Shown: positions 34,501-48,500 of the stretch, piece after piece | How positions within the stretch are numbered: the first letter of the stretch is position 1 | Layout: every line of letters begins with the position of its first letter | Assembly: GCA_946902875.1 (NCBI GenBank) | Contig: OX336338.1 | Coordinates: forward strand, 11,523,971-11,587,970 | Source: Nematopogon swammerdamellus | Lineage: Eukaryota > Arthropoda > Insecta > Lepidoptera > Adelidae | Length of the DNA stretch: 64,000 nt | Direction of reading: 5' to 3' | Made by a program: the position numbers and the translations under genes | Notes under the pieces: generated by a model | Databases searched by the model: none | What the model saw: only the letters and a program-made list of their open reading frames with translations | What the model was told of the DNA's origin: nothing

Positions 34501-34531
34501 ATGGAAGATTTTAGTCAGCCAGAAGCTACCC
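34501..34531 (+). other. Possible micro-exon: ATG plus donor
   Basis: ATGGAAGATTTTAGTCAGCC begins a frame MEDFSQPEAT that meets a CCCGTGAGTG donor after 31 bases. A GC-rich block follows. Joined to the rno acceptor at 36391 it would stop in the 5' leader, so it could only be an upstream ORF exon of rno or the start of something unseen. Confidence 0.2.
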
Positions 34532-35301
34532 GTGAGTGTTTAACTATTTTTGGCGTCGGACGCGGCGGTGGGTGCGCGTCGGCGGGCGGGCGGCTCGCGT
34601 CGCACGGCTATTTGTATTTGCAGGGTATGCAGTGCTGGGGGAGCCATACCCGCCATACAAGTTGCGATCTAGTGAAACGTCAAATTGACTACGCCTGTGA
34701 TTTGTGCCTTGAATATAGTGAAAATGAAGCCACATGTGAGAGAATTGCACGCGCGGTGCGTGTGAGGGCCGAGTGGTTGCGTTGCGGCGCGTGATGTGTA
34801 TGTAACTATTGATGTGCGAGTGCATCGTAGATTCACGTACCTAGTCGTGTTACATCCATACAAACCTACACTCTCATTCGACAAATCGATAATTACCTTT
34901 CGAGATGAAGCTATTCTACGCATTATTAGCATAAAAGCTAACGAGCGCGTGTGGTTTTGAGCGATTCCACTGTTGAGTACGGTGCGTTTTGGTGGAATGT
35001 TACACTTGCGTTCACCTGTCAAACGGTCGCCTCAACACATCCTCCGTTCCACATACGTCTTGACACTTCACTTGCGCTTCTCTTGTTTTTATTCTTTAGT
35101 GTCAATACATGATTGTGTGTAGTGGGTGGGAAGTGAGAACAATCTACATTGGCTTGAGGTAATGTTCCTAATAACGTTTGAGAAGGCGGGAATTTATTTT
35201 TCCGAACAGTTTTAACCTCAAATTCATCCTGGTCACATAGTATTAGGGACTCTTCGTTTCTGTGTCGATTTTCGAGGTTAGGTCAATGTCTAATGGTTAT
35301 G

Positions 35302-35473
35302 TTATGGTAATGTTACACGGTTCAATTTCGGTTCAATATTGCTTTCAATTTCATTGCTTCAATGAAGTAGAAACGTCTAAACATCGCAGCTTCGACGCAT
35401 ACTGCGCTTTCAATGTTCTACGCCTTTCAATGAAATTGCTTCAATTTCATTGAACCGTGTAACATTACCATAA
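35302..35473. mobile_element. Short MITE with 25-bp inverted ends
   Basis: TTATGGTAATGTTACACGGT, extending to TCAAT, is repeated as an exact reverse complement at 35449-35473. The 172-bp interior is itself rich in TTTCAATGAAATTG words in both orientations. No ORF. Confidence 0.75.
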
Positions 35474-35689
35474 GGAAGAAAAAAAAATGAAATTGGGCCT
35501 CATTAGGTATTAGTCATTATGACGATGATGAACTTTTTTGAAAACTTCAGACTTGGAACTCAACTCTAGTGAAAATACAGCCAGTGACTCACCCGAGTAT
35601 CGGTTCTTTCATGTGTAAAGTAACTGGTGCTAGGTTAGTTCAGCCAGTATGTTCTGTTATGCCTATTAAATTGTTGCACTTACTTCTTT

Positions 35690-35830
35690 TTAGGGTTTTG
35701 TACCTAGAAAAGGTGAAAACGGAACTCTTATAAGAAACGGGAGTGGTCCGTCTGTCGCAGAGGTTTTTCTCGAAAATTAAGCAACCTATAAACTTAAAAT
35801 TTTACATAATGATATATATCTTGATGAGGC
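35690..35830 (+). repeat. Dispersed 'GGTTCCGTA'-type repeat fragment
   Basis: TTTTTAGGGTTTTGTACCTA, then GGTCCGTCTGTCGCAGAGG, is a degraded version of the family seen at 42890-43210 and 48270-48410. Confidence 0.5.
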
Positions 35831-36164
35831 GCACTTATACATATAGCTCAATATCAACATAACAATTTATTTCATTTTCAATTGATTAATCCCGCTACAC
35901 CCGAGACAACGTTCTCATGTGATTTCTCAGTTTGCAATTTTGTTTATTTACTTAGTCGTCAAGCGGTGAGACCAAATATTTCATGATGGATGACCTTATC
36001 CTGTGATGACGGATGGCTATTGACAGCTCTCTTCACTTTTATTTATACCCATCTTATACATGCAATGTGCAGTAGCGGTAGGTACCTAACTACTATCGGA
36101 GAGCATCTAACCGCATTTTTTTACTTTCTTTATTTAATTTATGATGCCATTTCGTATCCGGTAC

Positions 36165-36250
36165 TTAGAAAGAATAGTTCCACTGCATCTCTCCCCGTGC
36201 ATGTTGTATAAGACAACTAAGAGATAAGGACAAGATTCCGTGCTGCTGAG
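36165..36250 (+). repeat. Jockey 3' UTR fragment
   Basis: CATGTTGTATAAGACAACTA followed by GAGATAAGGACAAG corresponds to ATGTCGTAAAAGGCGACTAA and GGATAAGGACAAGG at 12171-12205. Confidence 0.45.
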
Positions 36251-36417
36251 GCATGCAGTAGCAACCGCTCGGTAGTTAGGGCTTCTACTATTATCTAGCA
36301 AATGTGTGTAAGAGTTTGTGTGTTTGGTTTACAAACAATTTAAAACTATTAACAAATGATGACTTACCTCTTTTGACTGTCCTCATTACAGGTAGTGGTT
36401 GCCCAGCCGTGTGTGCG

Positions 36418-36501
36418 ATGGCGGAGAAGTGAATGGAGCAGCATGTAGTGGCGGCGGCGGGCGGTGTGCGGTGGCGTGCTAAGTGTGTGCTGACGATGTA
36501 G
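36418..36501 (+). promoter_or_regulatory. rno: Two abutting upstream ORFs in the rno leader
   Basis: The leader exon begins after TCCTCATTACAG at 36391. Its first ATG (36418) makes the four-residue MAEK and stops at 36432. The next ATG starts at 36433, directly after that stop, and runs 22 codons to a TAG at 36501, 20 bases before the main ATG. Such an arrangement usually reduces initiation at the main start; the effect here is inference. Confidence 0.6.
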
Positions 36502-36521
36502 GTAGTGAGAGACTGGTGACG

Positions 36522-39500
36522 ATGTCGATGCGCGGCACGAAGCGCGCGATGGCGGTGCGCGGCGAGGAGGCCGGCGCCTCCAAGCGGCGCAAGCCCGAGC
36601 AGGACGATGCGCTCTGGCAGCTGCGTCCGGTCAGCGACCTCAAAATATCCTCCATATACAACCGGAGCGCCTCTGAAGCTCCCGCTGAACTTTTCAGGTT
36701 GGTGATGCTTTTTTTTTCGTTTGTTGCCCAGATGTTCATTTAGCCGTGTTGGCTAAACTATTTTCTGTGTAAAAGGTCATAGGCTGAACCTGGGTCAGTG
36801 TACCTAACCTGACCTAGGTTCTGATCCTATGACTGAATCATTTTAGTCTAATACCAAATATCTACTGGTAATATCTACCTACTGCATAACAATGGTTATT
36901 ATCATTCTATTCAACTCATTGCAGTGATCCCACTGCTTGGAGGAACGAATGTGCTATTTTATTCAACAGTTGGTTTTAGATTTTTCTAAGACACTTAGTT
37001 ATAGACACTAAATATTATAATGTGGTTGTTTAACATCATTTGTTTTATCTCTTGTAAATTTATGTTATATTCTCACGATCTTTACATATTTATAATAAAA
37101 ATTTATATACATATAAAAGGCAGATATAGCATATAAATAATTTATATTAATTTAAAAGTGACCCTTAAGTCCGCTCTAGCACCAGCCCAGAGAACCTTTC
37201 TGACTGCGATGGGCCCCGAGCTGGCGCTAGAGATATTGGTGAAGTACTAACATAAATATTCCTGCATTTACTTGCATTGTTTGTATTAATAATATCCCAG
37301 ATAATCTTAACTCTGTTGTGGATGTCATGAAATGCTTGCGTAAATCACCATCAAACCTATTTTCACTAAGAGTGCAAACCTCGAGAGTCACGTCACTCCC
37401 AGCTTGTATGTATGTATGTACGTAGTCTAGAAAGGACACCATTGCCGAATGCAATTTTTTCCAGTCAGTATTGTACACAACAACACTTTACGTTGTTAGT
37501 GTACTTACCTAGCGTAGCTAACCTCGCAGTGCTTTCCTTCACTGGCGTAAATAGATCTTCTGCTCTGTTCGATGGCATAGAACTTGCTTTTCAATGACTT
37601 CAGCGAACGTATTCGGGCACATTGCAATTCAGTCTAAAGCAGTGTCCACATTGGTTCTGCATTGTGTTGAGTGTGAACAATTTTTTCACAGGTTAACTGT
37701 TGTATAATAACACATACAACATGTATTATATTTGCCTATAAACCTTTTGTTTATAAATTATGTAGGTACACCCCAATTAAACAGATTTGTGTCATAAATA
37801 ACATAGTACCTAATATCTAATGTGTTTTTCTAACTAGCAGAAGTTAGATTACACTATGTTAAGTAACGTTCGGTTACATCAGAAGCTCTATTACAGGAAG
37901 TTTTTACCCTTTCGCTGCTGTTTGCCTTAACAAAAGAATTACCTTATTGACCCATTTTAGTTCCAAAATTGCTCTTAGTAGAGCTGCTGATTTGGTTGTA
38001 AGTGTTGCTGAACCATTGAACAGGTATGCTCTCAGTGATTTTTTTTCACTGAACCAGGGATGTATGTATTAGCAGCTTTGTATGCTTTATACGCCCAACT
38101 CCTAATTATTATTTAAGGCATAATTTTTTTCGCACTTTGTATAGCTTTCCATATGATTATGCGAGATTATATATATTTTTCTATAAAATTGTGTCCATGC
38201 GATATCCGAGATTGTACATAATATGTACAAAATATTATTTTGTTAGCACTTGGTGTAGCTTTCCATTAGATTAAATGCGATATTGTACATACGTTTTTTG
38301 CACTTGGTGTTACATTTCCAAATGCCATTTGCAGATCCAGATGCAGGGTTTTACATATTTTGGTAGGACTTTCATAATATAATTATGTGATATTTTAGAT
38401 AATAGTAAATATTCATTATTTCATATATATGTGCAATCTATATGGATATTTTGCTATTTGTGTCCATGCAATTATTATCCAAGATTGTACATATTTTGTG
38501 AGCAATTGTGTAGCCTTCCATATGATTATGCGATATTGTACATATTTGTTAACACTTTATACGTACCATTTTTATTTTGTTAACACTTACTCATTCAATG
38601 TGAGTATACAATATTTATGTAGTTAATATTTTGTGAAACTTTATGTAAAACTGTATGTATTTGTGTATCAATCCATGTTGATCATGCGAAATAGTACATG
38701 TTTAGTTAAGACTCATTCAATGTGAATACTTATGCGAGTTTGTACATGTTGCCAATATTTTGCGAAATTTTGCATAAGATTGTACTAGATTGTACACTTT
38801 AGCCATTAGTAAAATGTTACTGAACTATGCTTTTCGCACTAATGCAGATTTTCCAATATGCATTAATTCTCTATAGTCGCCACAAGCTTTGCAAGTTTGT
38901 TTTTCGAATTAGTTTTGTACATTATAAAAATACAGTGAAATTACTTTTCCTAGTTTTGCTTAAAAGGCCTAGGATGTTTTGTAGATGTTCTGAGTAATTT
39001 CAACATTTATATAATTCACATACCTACCTGTAAATATGTTGCTAAGGGGTGTGCGCTTGTGCCCACTTAATTGTAAAGGAATAAGTATGGATTACATTAT
39101 TGAAAATAATAATGAATGCAATAAAGCAATTACAGAATACTATTTAGCAAAAGATTTAACTATTTAGTATATTAAATTTAAGATTTTTTTTTTTATTATT
39201 TTGAAACTGCTTTTTAAATGTTATCTACCGATTGAATTGTTAAAAATGTATGCAACAGCGTAAGTATGAATTTAATTATTTTTCTTTTAAATGTGCTGTT
39301 TTTCTATGAGATAGAAAGGAAGTTTTTGATTGCCCACACTATACCTACTAACACATGTTCCACTGATTATTAAAATCTAAAATCAATCAAGCAATCTCCT
39401 CCGGTCCAACTTACATACAAACAAATCTTTAGCATTGTTTTCCCGTATGGTCGATTTAATTACCTCCGATTAAGTCTCATCTAACAGACGGATGGGATGA

Positions 39501-42500
39501 ACTTGGTATGTGCTATACATTGTGCACTGAGTGATCCACTCTCCGCGCACTGTCAAGAAGTTATAAAATTCTTTAAAAGTTCTCTCACTTTGAGGGATGT
39601 TTGTAATTAATTTCTGAACTCTATCAACTTGAAAGTCACCATGGGGCTGACATTTCCGAATACGGCTGAAGCCCTAAACTTAAATTAAGATTAAAAAAAA
39701 AAGAAAAAGTCTTATCTAACAGTTTGCTGTTGGTTAAAGTAACATTTCTCATAAACTTGTTAGTCTCTTCAGCCTCAGTAGCTCAGTGGTGCGATCGGTA
39801 GACTGTTGTTCGTTATCAAAATCATACCTGGGCACGGTCAGAACTTGGATGGGTGGCCGTTAGACCGTTGGAGGCTGACTGACCTTGGTTCGAATTTCAA
39901 GTAAAACTGTAGGCCCCTTCCCTTTTTACCTTACTAGATGGCTTAAACCGATCAGATTGGTACCACCGCACTGAATGAAAGGCCGGTTGAAACAACTACC
40001 TATGTAAATAGTTTGTGTTTTCCGTCCAGTCCAGTATAGCCGGCACGACCAAAGGTGATAGTAGTAGATAGTGACCTATGATTGCTAAATCATTAATAAA
40101 GTGAAAAAAAAAACAAAGAAAAATCGTGGATACATAAAATAAATTAAAGAGCCAAGCAGAACATAAAAGTGTTAAAAATTATTTTTACTTATTTCTTTTC
40201 TTTAAAAGGATTTTTTTTATTTTATTTTAATATCATTCTATCTACTATGTAAATAAAAATGAATATTTGTGAATTCATCATCTGTGTAAACCGTTCATCC
40301 GATTACAACTAAACTTTTGTGATCTCTTGTGTGTGCGACAGGGAAGGTTTCTGACAAAAAAAAATGAAAGCGGAGCCGCGGGCAAAGCTAGTTTCCATTA
40401 TTATACAAGTAATATATGAAACACTTCCCTTAACTATGTTGACTTTCAACAGTTAAATAATATTACATGATAGTAGTATGTTCATTAAAAACATTTGCGC
40501 CTATTACCTACAAATGAAAAAAAAGGAAGTAGGCATATGAGTCTGAATGCTGGCATTGTCTGAGGTTGGACATTACAGATAACTTGTGCTTCGCGGCATT
40601 TTTGCCCCAGTCTGATATAGGTACATATCTAACTTGATGAGTTCCTTGAAGATGATCTGAGTGCTCTCTCACACAACAATCACTCCTTTGAAATTGACAA
40701 TGTACCTTTTTTATGTAATCGGCTGCCTATTGAGTCCTGTTAGTTAGAGATAAGGCATTTTTCGTACAAACATCACATTGTGCTCTCATTTGAGAGAAAT
40801 AAATTTAATATGTGGGTTGTAGTTGATTAGGTGTGTCCTTATATGTAATGAATGCACATAGGTAGTTGTTCAATGATTACGGTCAGTAAGATTTGTCATT
40901 AATATTGTTTTGAAAAGAAATTGAATAAATATACATTTTTAATGCACAAAACAAATGTTTGACAAAAGAGTGGACTTAATGTTTTTAATGATAAACACAA
41001 TATAATGTGTTCACTTGATCTATGCGTTTCAGAAAAGATCTCATCAGCGCAATGAAGCTGCCAGATTCGGAGCCGCTGACGGCTCACGAGTACTGGATCA
41101 TCACGGACACGTGGAAGCAGGAGTGGGAGCGCGGGGTTCAAGTCCCCGTCAATCCGGACTCGTTGCCCGCGCCCGCCGTGCAGCAGATACACAACCCTCT
41201 ACCACCCAACTTCCAAGAGTTTAAACTGTAAGTTCCTTCTACCTACCTACTGTCATACTTCTTTATTATGTAGATAGCCAGATAGTTATACTTTATTGCT
41301 GCAAAAACCTTTTATAGAAACAAGCCCCATATATTATTTGGGGAATGACAAAAGCAGACTTATACGTTTCAGGTATTTCTCCTTTGGATTTTTGAGTATC
41401 ATATTGTGAAATATAAGTTAGCAAAAGAGTTGAGTATGGAAATGTAAAATATAGATAATATAATTAATATTAATCATAATATACTAATTACATATTAAAG
41501 TACATACTAGTTAATGAAAAAGTATATATGAATAAAGTTTATTAACATGTCCGGCTGTTAAAGCCAGACATTTTAACTACTGCCAGCCCTTGTCAGCCAA
41601 TCACGAGGTCCAGCTGTAGCGATTTTTACTTTCGAGCGACTGTAAGGAGAAAGGAAGTATTGTGATCGTCCAAAATTTCGAAGTTGAGATTTCGATTGAT
41701 TTGGGCTATATATCTGTCAACGATCCCAAAAAAGTGGTTTTGAAAAACATGTATGTGTGTGTGTCCGTCCGTACAGCGACATTGCGCCTCCACCGCTCAA
41801 CCGATTTCTATTAAAATTCATATTTAGTAGTTTGAAACGATTATCTAGGGGCACCTTTTTTTAGTTTTTTTTAATTCGAAAAAAGGGTAGCTGTCTGTAG
41901 CAGCATACAAATGATTTCGATAAGGTTGATTTTCTCAAAAATGGCTCTAACAATTTATATTATATTTTCCACATAGAAACCCTATTACTAATCTAAAAAG
42001 ATACTGTTATCTGTTTTTCCTCAAACTCAAACTTTTCCAAAAACTCAAAAAAAAGGTGGCTGCGATACAAACGATGGTTTCTTTCTATTAAATGTTGCAT
42101 ACAAAATGTTTGTTGCGAGCGCCTAACTAATTCAACGGAACTGTTCTGTCAGTACATTTTGAATTTCGAACATAAAAACGTTCAGTTCGCCAAACAAGCG
42201 AGAAAGTCAGTGGGGTATTACCCTATCATTTATTTCTTAGAGTCGCTTAAGATTCAATACATGATCAGGTTTCGTACTGTTTATTCCGAAAAGGGGAGTG
42301 GTTTCCGTGATCTGCGGTATCGTTGCATGTAGATGAATGCTTAGGATACACATACAACGTGCAATTCATATACGTGAGGTGTGCGGGGCGAGTGGGAGGA
42401 GGGACCGCCCCGCGCGGCGTTATCTTCTTGATTCACGTCGGGATGCCGCGGTAACAGTAGACATTTTACTAGAGAAGAAGACGGTAGTGCGTCAAGTGAT

Positions 42501-45500
42501 TGCAAAGTTTTGTACCGACACTGTAAAGAAGCAAACGGGTAAGCGCGGTCGAAAAGAAACTGTTTATTACTTCTCAGATTGCAAGTTACCATTATTTTAT
42601 TAGCCCTGTTTCAAAAAATGTCACACCGAAAAGGACTAAATACTAGGTAAAATAAAAACAGCAAAAAGTTAGACTTTTTTATTTTTTTAAATAAGTAATT
42701 TTTAGGCAAATTTTCTATTAAAAAACAAACATAATATATAATTTTTTTATTTATACATATCATCAAAATAAAGTGGATACATTAAAAATGTAAACCTTAT
42801 ATTAATGTAAAACATTTACCTACGCCTGTAAACAGTAATTTTTCTATAAATCTTACAATAATTCCCAAAAACCCCGGCGTACCATAGTTGCTTTTAAGCT
42901 TCCGTATCTGTCGTACGGGACCCTATTACTAAGCCTACGCCGTCTGTCTGTCTGTCGGTCTGTCCAAGGGCTGTATCTCTTGAGCCGTAATAGGTAGCCC
43001 GCTCACAGTTTCACAGAATATGTGTTATTATGGCCGATAGAACAAAAAATAATAAAAATAAGAAAAAGTAAAAAAATTCACAGGGTCCCCATACAAGAAA
43101 CTAAAAAGTGCATGGCGCGCCATCTACCGAAAACAGTATGAAGCAGCGCCGACCATGACATGGCGATACGGAACCCTCGGTGTGCGAGTTTGACTCATAC
43201 TTGGCCGGTTTTAGCTAATAACTTCACACTGGCGGTGATAGTACAACTTTAAGTTTAGTATTTAAAAAGAAGAAAGTAAGCAAGCCTGCTACTGTACCTT
43301 TATTTCGGTGCGCGGGAAAAATTCGGTTTGTATGGGAGGCATATCTTAGCGTAACCAGAACTTAATTTTATTTAGCCTATATCCTGTGTCACGTAGGTAT
43401 AGTTAAATCTGCTTGTACTAAGTTTAATCGAATTCGGATGATCGGTTTAAGAGTTATGGAGGAACATACATACATACATTACAGAAAATATTTCTAAAAG
43501 TCCTCAATTTACTTTCAGTATCATACACAGAATCTACAAACGCAATATCTCATAAGACAAAGTAACTTATTCCATGACAATCCCTTACAGATTTATCGGT
43601 ATTGATTGATATACCTATATGAAAAAATACTCAAAATAATACTCTCATTTTACCTCAGCAATCCTACCAACCTCTTTCACTATTCATCCAAAACATAAGA
43701 AGGTATACAGGTCAAAACAAACATTAGGGCACGAAAACACTAATTCTAAAACAAAACTGGCTCAATACAAATAAAAAAGCGCTTTCCACAAGTGATTATT
43801 TATACCCTTAGCTAGGCTAGGGGTAGCTCGCGCGAGCGGCAGCTGGAGTTACAGTATGATGAGGGGGGCGTACATGTTAGCCACGCCCACCTGGAAGTAC
43901 CTACACTTCTAGACCTCATTACTCGCCCATTTCTAAACATACCCCAAACATTACTTTACTGTCCTTTGTATTTTATTAAATAGTTAAATTTATATATGTA
44001 ACTATTTGATAAAATTGTGTCTATTGATGGTTATTAAATTGTACAATAATATTTTGTTGTATGCTCTTGATTCGCAGACCAAAAAGCAAATATGTTCATC
44101 TTGCGCGTGATGCCTTCTACCAACCGGAGCTTCATCAGCTGAGCACGGCGGCGTCGCGTGCTGAGGCGGCGTGCAAGTACGACCTCGACGCCACCGACTC
44201 CTCGTGGCTCAAGATCCTCAACGGCGAGAGAGCGCGCGCCGGCACTTCCAATATCTCGGAAGATCAGCTCGAACGCGTCATTCAGGAGCTAGAGGTGATC
44301 TTATTTGCATTTTCCTAGTTGTAGTGTAAGATGCTTTTGAGGACTTTTACTTTGTTATCTTTTATATTAGATATTGTAAATTGCTTACCTAAATACTTAA
44401 CGGGATATCGTCCACAATGATGTATGCCCTCAGCGGAATTAGGAGCGGGGACTGGAGTCAGGAGACAACACTGCCCGATGCAGTTTCCTTTAGTAGAACT
44501 AGATACTGTAAATTGCTTACCTAAATACTTAACGGGATATCGTCCACAATGATGTATGCCCTCAGCGGAATTAGGAGCGGGGACTGGAGTCAGGAGACAA
44601 CACTGCCCGATGCAGTTTCCTTTAGTAGAACTAGATACTGTAAATTGCTTACCTAAATACTTAACGGGATATCGTCCACAATGATGTATGCCCTCAGCGG
44701 AATTAGGAGCGGGGACTGGAGTCAGGAGACAACACTGCCCGATGCAGTTTCCTTTAGTAGAACTAGATACTGTAAATTGCTTACCTAAATACTTAACGGG
44801 ATATCGTCCACAATGATGTATGCCCTCAGCGGAATTAGGAGCGGGGACTGGAGTCAGGAGACAACACTGCCCGATGCAGTTTCCTTTAGTAGAACTAGAT
44901 ACTGTAAATTACTTACCTAAATACTTAACGGGATATCGTCCACAATGATGTATGCCCTCAGCGGAATTAGGAGCGGGGACTGGAGTCAGGAGACAACACT
45001 GCCCGATGCAGTTTCCTTTAGTAGAACTAGATACTGTAAGTTGCTTACCTAAATACTTAACGGGATACCGTCCACAATGACGTATGCACTCAGCGGAATG
45101 AGGAGCGCGGACGAAATTAGTGACGAATTTAGTAGAAATGGGATGGAATCGCCTCTAAACACTTATGTCAAAACCCCCGACCCTTAAAAAGTAAAAAATA
45201 ATTTCCGTTTACTTTAACGAGTCGGCGGACCGCTAAGTAAATTCCCGCTCAGCTCTGAGGTTTTATATTTTATTTACTTAGCGGTCCCCCGACTCCTTTA
45301 AGTAAGTAAACGGAAATTATTTTTTACTTTTAAGGGTCGGGGGTTTTCTAAATTTTTAATTTAACTATTATTTCAAGCTTTTTTTCAAATACCGCATGCA
45401 AATCGGTCCAGTTTTTAAGATAATAATTTTTTTTATTAATTACATGATTACTTGATTACAAACATAGCTAAGAACCATCCCGATTAAACAAGCTTCCTAA

Positions 45501-48500
45501 TAAAAAAACCCCATCCAAATCGGTCCATCCGTTTGGGAGCTACGATGCCACAGACAGACACACAGACACACACACACACACGTCAAACTTATAACAACCC
45601 TCCGTTTTTTTCGTCGGAGGTTAAAAATGACATAGACACAAATTTGGTGCAAATAATTTATTAGCACGAAAAATTTCAAATTTCTTTGATTTGGGTTAAC
45701 TAAAGAATATAAATTGTGTGTAGAGAAAAATCATAAATTTTTTTTATTAAATATTTACAGAGTAGTTAATAGAAATTTCCGCAAAACGAATGGTATGTTT
45801 TTTTTATTGAACAAAGTTTAAAAATTTGCTATAGATTGAAAAACTGGAACATTATCTATACCAACCATTAAATTTTCATAGGTCTGCATCAGTCCTACGG
45901 TACTGATTACCCGGTTGGTAGCCACTTAACAATATTATATCTAATGGCTGTACTGGAATATGTCTGGCCCACAGGATGAACTCTCATTTAGTTTCTGCAA
46001 TGTCTGAATTTTATTATTTTTTTATTATATATTATTTTCTTTGTTTCATTCAATAAATGAAATGAAATGAAAAATGAAATATGAAAAATGAAATGAAAAA
46101 ATATTTATTATCACATGAAATCGTACAGTACAATAACCGAGTCTTCTGCACTAGAAAAATTCTGTCTCGCAGAAAGACTTTTTAGTAAACATAATTTATT
46201 GTATTTCATTGTGCGCTCACTAGTAATAGTTTTATATTATTTTTAGTTTATTTCATATTATAATTAAATGAAGCGAATTTTTTAGTATATAAATACAAGT
46301 TAGTTTTAATATATATATATATATAATATATCAAATAAATACCTCAATAAATAAAATATGAATATTTTATGGTTTTATAATGTTATTTAGTTAGTAAGGT
46401 GTTTAGTTGGTCTAAGGTTTGTTTGTAGGTTTATTTATATGTTTTTATTTTATTTTATTTTTGAATATCTAGCACATTTTCTGTGTCGTTATAATTTAAA
46501 GTTTTCAACCATTTAAGAATTTCTTGTTTTCGTTTATGATTTGTTTTGTTGTTAATATTGCAAACACGTAAAGCTTTGTTGAAGAGATGTTGCGATAGGA
46601 ACTTTGAGAATCTTTGTGCAAATGATGTTCGTACTCGCGTTGATGCCGGGTTATTTCTGTATCTCGTGTGTGGTCGGTTTTCAGAGATGCCCGCTGTGTT
46701 TTGTGTTTCCTTAGTTCTGAGGATGGTACGAAGGATAAAAAGTTGTCGGATCGAGAGCATACCAGTCTCTAAGAGCAAGTCTTGAGTGTTAAAACGGAAG
46801 GGCTTCTTGAAGGCGACCTTTAGAATAGATCGTTGTGCTCGTTCTGCTTCAATCATGAGTGTTTTGGCTGCTCCTCCCCAAACAGTTAGGCAATATGTGA
46901 TTATTGATTCCGCGACAGCTTTGTATACAGTTTTCATGAGTGGTACGTCGGCAGAGTTTCTGATACATTTAAAAAAGTAAATGAGTTTCCTCATTCTATT
47001 TGAAATTGCGGCAATGTGATTCCTCCATGTTAGGTTTTTGTCTATGATGACCCCCAAGTACCTTATATGCTCTACTCTTTCAATTTTGTCGCAAGAACAC
47101 GTCGTGATTGCTGAAATGGAACACGTGTGAAGTTTAAGTTCATACGTGTCCGTTGGCTGACCGGTAGAATTTATCGAGAAACAAATGTATTTGGTTTTTG
47201 ATGCATTTAATGTTAAGAGATTCAGAACCAGCCACTCTATACAAATAGTTTGTTATTATTACCTACCTGTCCGGCTGGCATGGCATTCGCAACATCCGCA
47301 TGCAACTGAATGTCGATGGCCATCGTTAGACACCGCATATGTGGTTCGGCGCCACATGTCGCACTCTAAAAAGGACATGTTTCCTCCACTTATTATCATT
47401 TCCACAATAATGTATAAAAACCAAATTGAATTAGGTATACTATTATGATATATAGTAATAAACAAGAGTCACATCAATGAAACATTGCAATTTTACAGCT
47501 GAGATGCTGGGATAAAATCCAAGCCATGATGAAGTCGGAAGAAGGGCTCGGCATCGAGTACGATGAGAACGTGATCTGCGATGTGTGTCGCTCTCCCGAC
47601 TCAGAGGAGGGCAATGAGATGGTGTTCTGTGACGCGTGCAACATTTGCGTGCATCAGGCATGTTACGGCATCACCACTATACCTTCTGGTGAGTCTTTCT
47701 TTTAGTTTCAATATGTAACATTGTCAAAAATAAAAAATTAATCTAGTTCGAATTTTAATAACTCATAAAAAAAAATGTCAATTGAGATTATTTCAATTTA
47801 AAATACTTCTGTACATAGCAAGGGGGCTAGTTCTTTCACTACAGAAAATAAAATTAAAATGTTATAAAACCCGAATACGAAGAACGAAGAACGAGGAAAG
47901 TTGATCGGAAATTTTGTACTCGGGCTACTTCGACACTTCGAATCCTTCGAAACACATCCTTAAATTAAATAAGTTTCAAGTAGCTCAAACCATTTAGGAG
48001 GTTAAATGTGAATGTCCTACATCTTGAAGGATTCAAAGTGTTAAAGGAGCCCGACTATTTTCGATAAAATTTCCTTGTTATTTCCTTTGTTCTTCGTAGT
48101 CTGGTTTTATAAAGTTTTAATTTTATTTTCTGTTTTAATTTAATTTATTTAATTCCTTTTAGTTATCTATACATATAATAAATAAACAATAAGTGCGATA
48201 TATTTTTGAAATCACCTTTTCAAGCTCTGATATTTTATTCTGCTCTACAGCATACATTACATTATGCAGTCTTTTTAGGGTTCCGTAGCAAGCGACCCTG
48301 GCTTGGTGCCTTATAAAATCGGTCAGGTATCTGTCCGTATGTCACAGCTCCTAAATGGTTCGAGCTACCTTCTTGAAACTTGGAGTGTATAGCTATAGAT
48401 TCCTGGGAGGTAACAAACATTTATATGTAAGCAACTATTAATAGAGGCTAATAATTAATTAAGCAACTATTAATAGAGGCTATTTAATAGAGGCTGTTAA

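Noticed and set aside
44369..45110. CRISPR array
   Set aside because: The whole 132-bp unit repeats without variable spacers, in a eukaryotic intron. It is a minisatellite.
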